A stretch of DNA of 64,000 nt from contig NZ_JAQGLB010000003.1 in assembly GCF_027853965.1 (NCBI RefSeq), forward strand, positions 372,001-436,000, read 5' to 3'. The DNA comes from Saccharopolyspora indica. Its GTDB lineage: Bacteria; Actinomycetota; Actinomycetes; Mycobacteriales; Pseudonocardiaceae. Below are positions 63,878 to 64,000 of this stretch, piece after piece. How positions within the stretch are numbered: position 1 is the stretch's first letter; each line of letters starts with the position of its first letter. The position numbers and the translations under genes are program-made. The notes below the pieces were generated by a model, which saw only the letters and a list, made by a program, of their open reading frames with translations, was not told where the DNA came from and did no database searches.

Positions 63878-64000
63878 GGCCGCGCCTCCAGGTAGCGGGC
63901 GCGGCACGCCGAGCGGGCGATCTTGCCGCTGGAGGTGCGCTGCAACGTGCCCGGCTCCACCAGCTGGACGTCGTGCAGCGTGAGCCCGTGCCGCTGGGCG
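63874..64000 (-). CDS. Fatty-acyl-AMP ligase (FadD32-like), C-terminal end only
   Basis: The frame is cut by the right window edge; 41 residues remain: [20 protein letters not shown] and [16 protein letters not shown]. The [11 protein letters not shown] pattern with its catalytic Lys is the C-terminal signature of acyl-AMP ligases that load carrier proteins. The stop overlaps the PKS start (GTGA), so the ligase and PKS are coupled. It probably loads a fatty acyl chain onto the N-terminal ACP of the PKS. Confidence 0.75.
   Translation of the reverse strand, partial: AQRHGLTLHDVQLVEPGTLQRTSSGKIARSACRARYLEARP

Noticed and set aside
60971-63895. 974-codon open frame antisense to the PKS
   Set aside because: Low-complexity RR/GQ-rich translation, while the minus strand has full KS, AT and DH motifs.

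Overview
The window reads as a chromosomal piece of a high-GC actinomycete. Codon third positions are almost all G or C, genes are packed in short operons, start codons are often GTG, and the right edge carries a modular type I polyketide synthase. A Pseudonocardiales host (Saccharopolyspora/Amycolatopsis type) is my inference, not something the sequence proves. I saw no tRNA, rRNA, CRISPR array, transposase or phage gene.

About 1-56.6 kb is one long catabolic region for acyl-CoA chemistry. From left to right: a hydantoinase/acetone-carboxylase-like trio (HyuA end, HyuB, 86-residue zinc ribbon) with a short-chain dehydrogenase (1-3.8 kb); MmgE/PrpD, enoyl-CoA hydratase and a GntR regulator (3.9-7.1 kb); an alpha-methylacyl-CoA racemase-like protein and an MHS transporter (7.2-9.8 kb); a second racemase, then acyl-CoA dehydrogenase, MaoC, an Ltp2-like thiolase-fold protein, DUF35, two family III CoA-transferases and a second MHS transporter (10.6-19.1 kb); an MFS exporter, a second MmgE/PrpD, an SDR and a LysR regulator (19.2-23.9 kb); a PaaK-type CoA ligase, thiolase and two more CoA-transferases (24-29.3 kb); a Dabb protein, a hot-dog hydratase, an SDR and two divergent aldehyde dehydrogenases (29.5-35 kb).

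The 35-50 kb part holds a secreted beta-propeller/PKD protein, two related alpha/beta hydrolases, two related XRE regulators, two related SnoaL-like proteins, a lactonase-alcohol dehydrogenase-aldehyde dehydrogenase row with its GAF-LuxR regulator, a MarR regulator and an MBL-fold hydrolase. At 50-56.6 kb a TetR gene diverges from an operon encoding aldehyde dehydrogenase, racemase, acyl-CoA synthetase and alcohol dehydrogenase. Together these could take a methyl-branched alcohol to a usable (S)-2-methylacyl-CoA.

Two regulatory patterns tie the region together. An AT-rich box with core AATATATnATGT occurs about fourteen times, almost always 30-190 bp before a transcription unit, including the GntR gene itself. 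A second dyad, GGGAC-N6-GTCCC, stands about 46 bp before both XRE genes and once before the glyoxalase/SnoaL operon. A decayed, internally deleted copy of the GntR regulator lies at 38.7 kb.

The right end (56.6-64 kb, minus strand) is a separate locus: the end of a fatty-acyl-AMP ligase, a PKS with domains ACP-KS-AT-DH-KR-ACP-carrier-TE, and an exported antigen-85-like esterase, joined by 4-base stop/start overlaps. The layout recalls the FadD32-Pks13 mycolate condensation locus, but with added reducing domains and tandem carriers.
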